NCBI RefSeq assembly: GCF_009765985.1
Contig: NZ_LMUM01000015.1
Location: 327,101 to 391,100 of the forward strand
Direction of reading: 5' to 3'
DNA: 64,000 nucleotides
Source of the DNA: Acidobacterium sp. S8
GTDB taxonomy: Bacteria; Acidobacteriota; Terriglobia; Terriglobales; Acidobacteriaceae
The notes below the pieces were generated by a model. It was not told the DNA's origin. It saw only the letters and a list, made by a program, of their open reading frames with translations, and ran no database searches. The position numbers were made by a program, and so were the translations under genes. Positions within the stretch are counted from its first letter, which is position 1; every line of letters begins with the position of its first letter. Below, in pieces: positions 62,781 to 64,000 of the stretch.

Positions 62781-63914
62781 ATGCGTATTGCAGTAGTACA
62801 TGATTACTTTACCCAGTTGGGCGGCGCGGAGAAGGTTGCTGAGGAAATCGTTCGTATGCTGCCGCAAGCCGTGCTTCACTCGACGGTAGCTCTACCCAAC
62901 TGTATGCCACACGGTCTCGCGGATGTCCCGGTAATTACATCCTGGATGCAGCATCTTCCCGGCATTCAGCAGTTCTACCGGTTCTATTTTCTTCTTTATC
63001 CCTTGGCTGTTCGTTCGCTCGACCTGTCTCAGTATGACCTGGTGATCTCGAGTTCCTCCGGCTACGTTAAGGGAGTATGCACCAGCCGCGATGCGCTGCA
63101 TGTCTGTTATTGCCACACACCGATGCGTTGGGTCTGGAGTTTCGATAGCTATTCGGAGCGCGAATCCTTTAGTTCCGGACAGCGGCTGTTACTGCGCAGT
63201 CTGATCCACGGATTACGCGCCTGGGACATGGGAGCGTCCAGGCAGCCTGACCATTTTATTGCTAATTCGCGCGCCGTCGCCGCCAGAATCTCTCGCGCCT
63301 ACGGTCGGCATGCTGAGGTAATACATCCGCCGATCGACCTCAACCGCTTCGCCATTTCCGACGAACAATCAGACTATTATCTGGTCCTCGCACGACTCGT
63401 TTCTTACAAGCGTATTGATCTGGCCATCCAGGCGTGCAATCTGCTTCGACGGCGACTCCTGGTGATTGGCGACGGCCCCGACCGCGCCCGTCTCACTGCG
63501 CTGGCCGGACCCACGGTCAGCATTCTCGGCCGGCTCTCGGATCGCGATGTTCAGTATCATGCCGCGCGTTGCCGGGCGCTTCTTTTCCCTGGCGAAGAGG
63601 ACTTCGGCATGGCTCCCCTCGAGATCGCCGCCGCCGGTCGACCCACGATTGCATACCGCGCCGGTGGCGCGATGGAAACAATCATTGAGGATGTCACCGG
63701 CGTGTTCTTTGATAGGCAGGAGCCGGAAGATCTAGCCGCTGCAATCGAGCGCTGCGAAACAATCAAATGGTCCGAACAAATTATCCGCAGCCATGCCAAA
63801 GGTTTTGGCGTAGACGTATTTCAGATGCGCATGCGCGCCTTCCTCACAAAGATAGGAGCACGCGTGCGCGATAGCTCGCCAATATCTCTCAACCTGGAAG
63901 AAAGAACTGCATGA
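62781..63914 (+). CDS. Glycosyltransferase family 4 (GT1/GT4)
   Basis: 377 residues from the ATG at 62781; AGGAGG at 62771-62776 is 4 nt from it and only 1 nt from ATG 62778. N-domain M-R-I-A-V-V-H-D-Y-F-T-Q-L-G-G-A-E-K-V-A (glycine loop), C-Y-C-H-T-P-M-R-W-V-W (a motif of this EPS mannosyltransferase-like group), V-I-H-P-P-I-D, V-S-Y-K-R-I-D-L-A and F-P-G-E-E-D-F-G-M-A-P-L-E (E-x7-E region). It adds a sugar, perhaps mannose, to the lipid-linked unit. The next gene starts at its stop (ATGA). Confidence 0.91.
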   Translation: MRIAVVHDYFTQLGGAEKVAEEIVRMLPQAVLHSTVALPNCMPHGLADVPVITSWMQHLPGIQQFYRFYFLLYPLAVRSLDLSQYDLVISSSSGYVKGVCTSRDALHVCYCHTPMRWVWSFDSYSERESFSSGQRLLLRSLIHGLRAWDMGASRQPDHFIANSRAVAARISRAYGRHAEVIHPPIDLNRFAISDEQSDYYLVLARLVSYKRIDLAIQACNLLRRRLLVIGDGPDRARLTALAGPTVSILGRLSDRDVQYHAARCRALLFPGEEDFGMAPLEIAAAGRPTIAYRAGGAMETIIEDVTGVFFDRQEPEDLAAAIERCETIKWSEQIIRSHAKGFGVDVFQMRMRAFLTKIGARVRDSSPISLNLEERTA

Positions 63915-64000
63915 GAGCTCAACCTCGCAGTCTATTTCTTTCGTTTCCGACGATGCCCCTTACCGATTGGCTGCCGAGCGGAGATGGCCTGGTTGCATAC
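63911..64000 (+). CDS. Start of an unidentified gene, truncated by the window
   Basis: The ATG at 63911 overlaps the preceding stop (ATGA), and 30 codons run to the edge (M-R-A-Q-P-R-S-L-F-L-S-F-P-T-M-P-L...). Too little is visible to name the product. The coupling suggests another EPS-cluster gene. Confidence 0.55.
   Translation, partial: MRAQPRSLFLSFPTMPLTDWLPSGDGLVAY

Noticed and set aside
1..64000. CRISPR arrays, tRNA or rRNA genes, insertion sequences, prophage
   Set aside because: No regularly spaced repeats, cloverleaf-like segments, transposase frames or phage modules were recognised on either strand.

Overview
The window looks like a chromosomal piece of an acidobacterium (Acidobacteriota, class Terriglobia, Acidobacteriaceae-like). 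This is inferred from moderately high GC, two PadR-regulator plus ADOP-type orphan permease cassettes, a very large kumamolisin-type S53 peptidase with Ig repeats, BON/glycine-zipper envelope proteins, and many secreted glycoside hydrolases. There is no plasmid, phage or IS signature, and no rRNA, tRNA or CRISPR array.

Layout. 1-4.6 kb: the tail of a YdcF-type protein, an acyltransferase-3, a Tat-exported GH29 fucosidase, a small XRE regulator with a membrane protein behind a clear promoter/operator pair, and a GrpB-family protein. 4.7-11 kb: two PadR-ADOP cassettes in tandem. 11.3-16.7 kb: an SDR, a DUF4232-like lipoprotein, and a four-gene haem/cytochrome run (ccsA/hemX-like, hemA, hemC, hemD) in which every junction is a 4-bp ATGA overlap. 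16.8-20.5 kb: mutS coupled to a GH3/NagZ-like enzyme. 21-25.8 kb: a polyprenyl-phosphate sugar transferase, then alaC with a LytS/LytTR two-component pair. 25.9-27.1 kb: a secreted BON protein. 27.2-32.4 kb: a manA-manC-phosphohexomutase-pgi run, which is the whole route from hexose phosphate to GDP-mannose. 32.5-39.5 kb: an epimerase, a GH20 hexosaminidase, an exported MetX-like hydrolase, DUF948-like and YtxH proteins, a second BON protein, and an intergenic region rich in repeats and hairpins. 39.5-47.8 kb: the S53 peptidase and an iron-uptake run (TonB siderophore receptor, PKHD dioxygenase, PepSY protein). 48-53.8 kb: GH92 mannosidase, DHA2-type MFS exporter, a possible broken small gene and a RecF/OLD-like ATPase. 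53.9-64 kb: an exopolysaccharide cluster (flippase, polymerase/ligase, three glycosyltransferase-type genes, Wza, GumC/Wzz, initiating sugar transferase) split by a 1.1-kb non-coding divergent region.

How it fits together. GDP-mannose and the epimerase product are plausible precursors for the exopolysaccharide genes. The secreted GH29, GH20, GH92 and GH3 enzymes could recover fucose, N-acetylhexosamine and mannose from fungal, plant or cell-wall glycans. The iron run and the haem run supply iron uptake and tetrapyrrole synthesis. No single unmistakably new defence or mobile system is visible. The best candidates for new biology are the XRE double operator (3.9 kb), the membrane-hairpin module that splits an Ig domain in the S53 peptidase (39.5 kb), the leader stem-loop before the TonB receptor (47.9 kb), the in-frame stop inside a small reading frame (52.3 kb), and the long non-coding EPS control region (60.2-61.3 kb).
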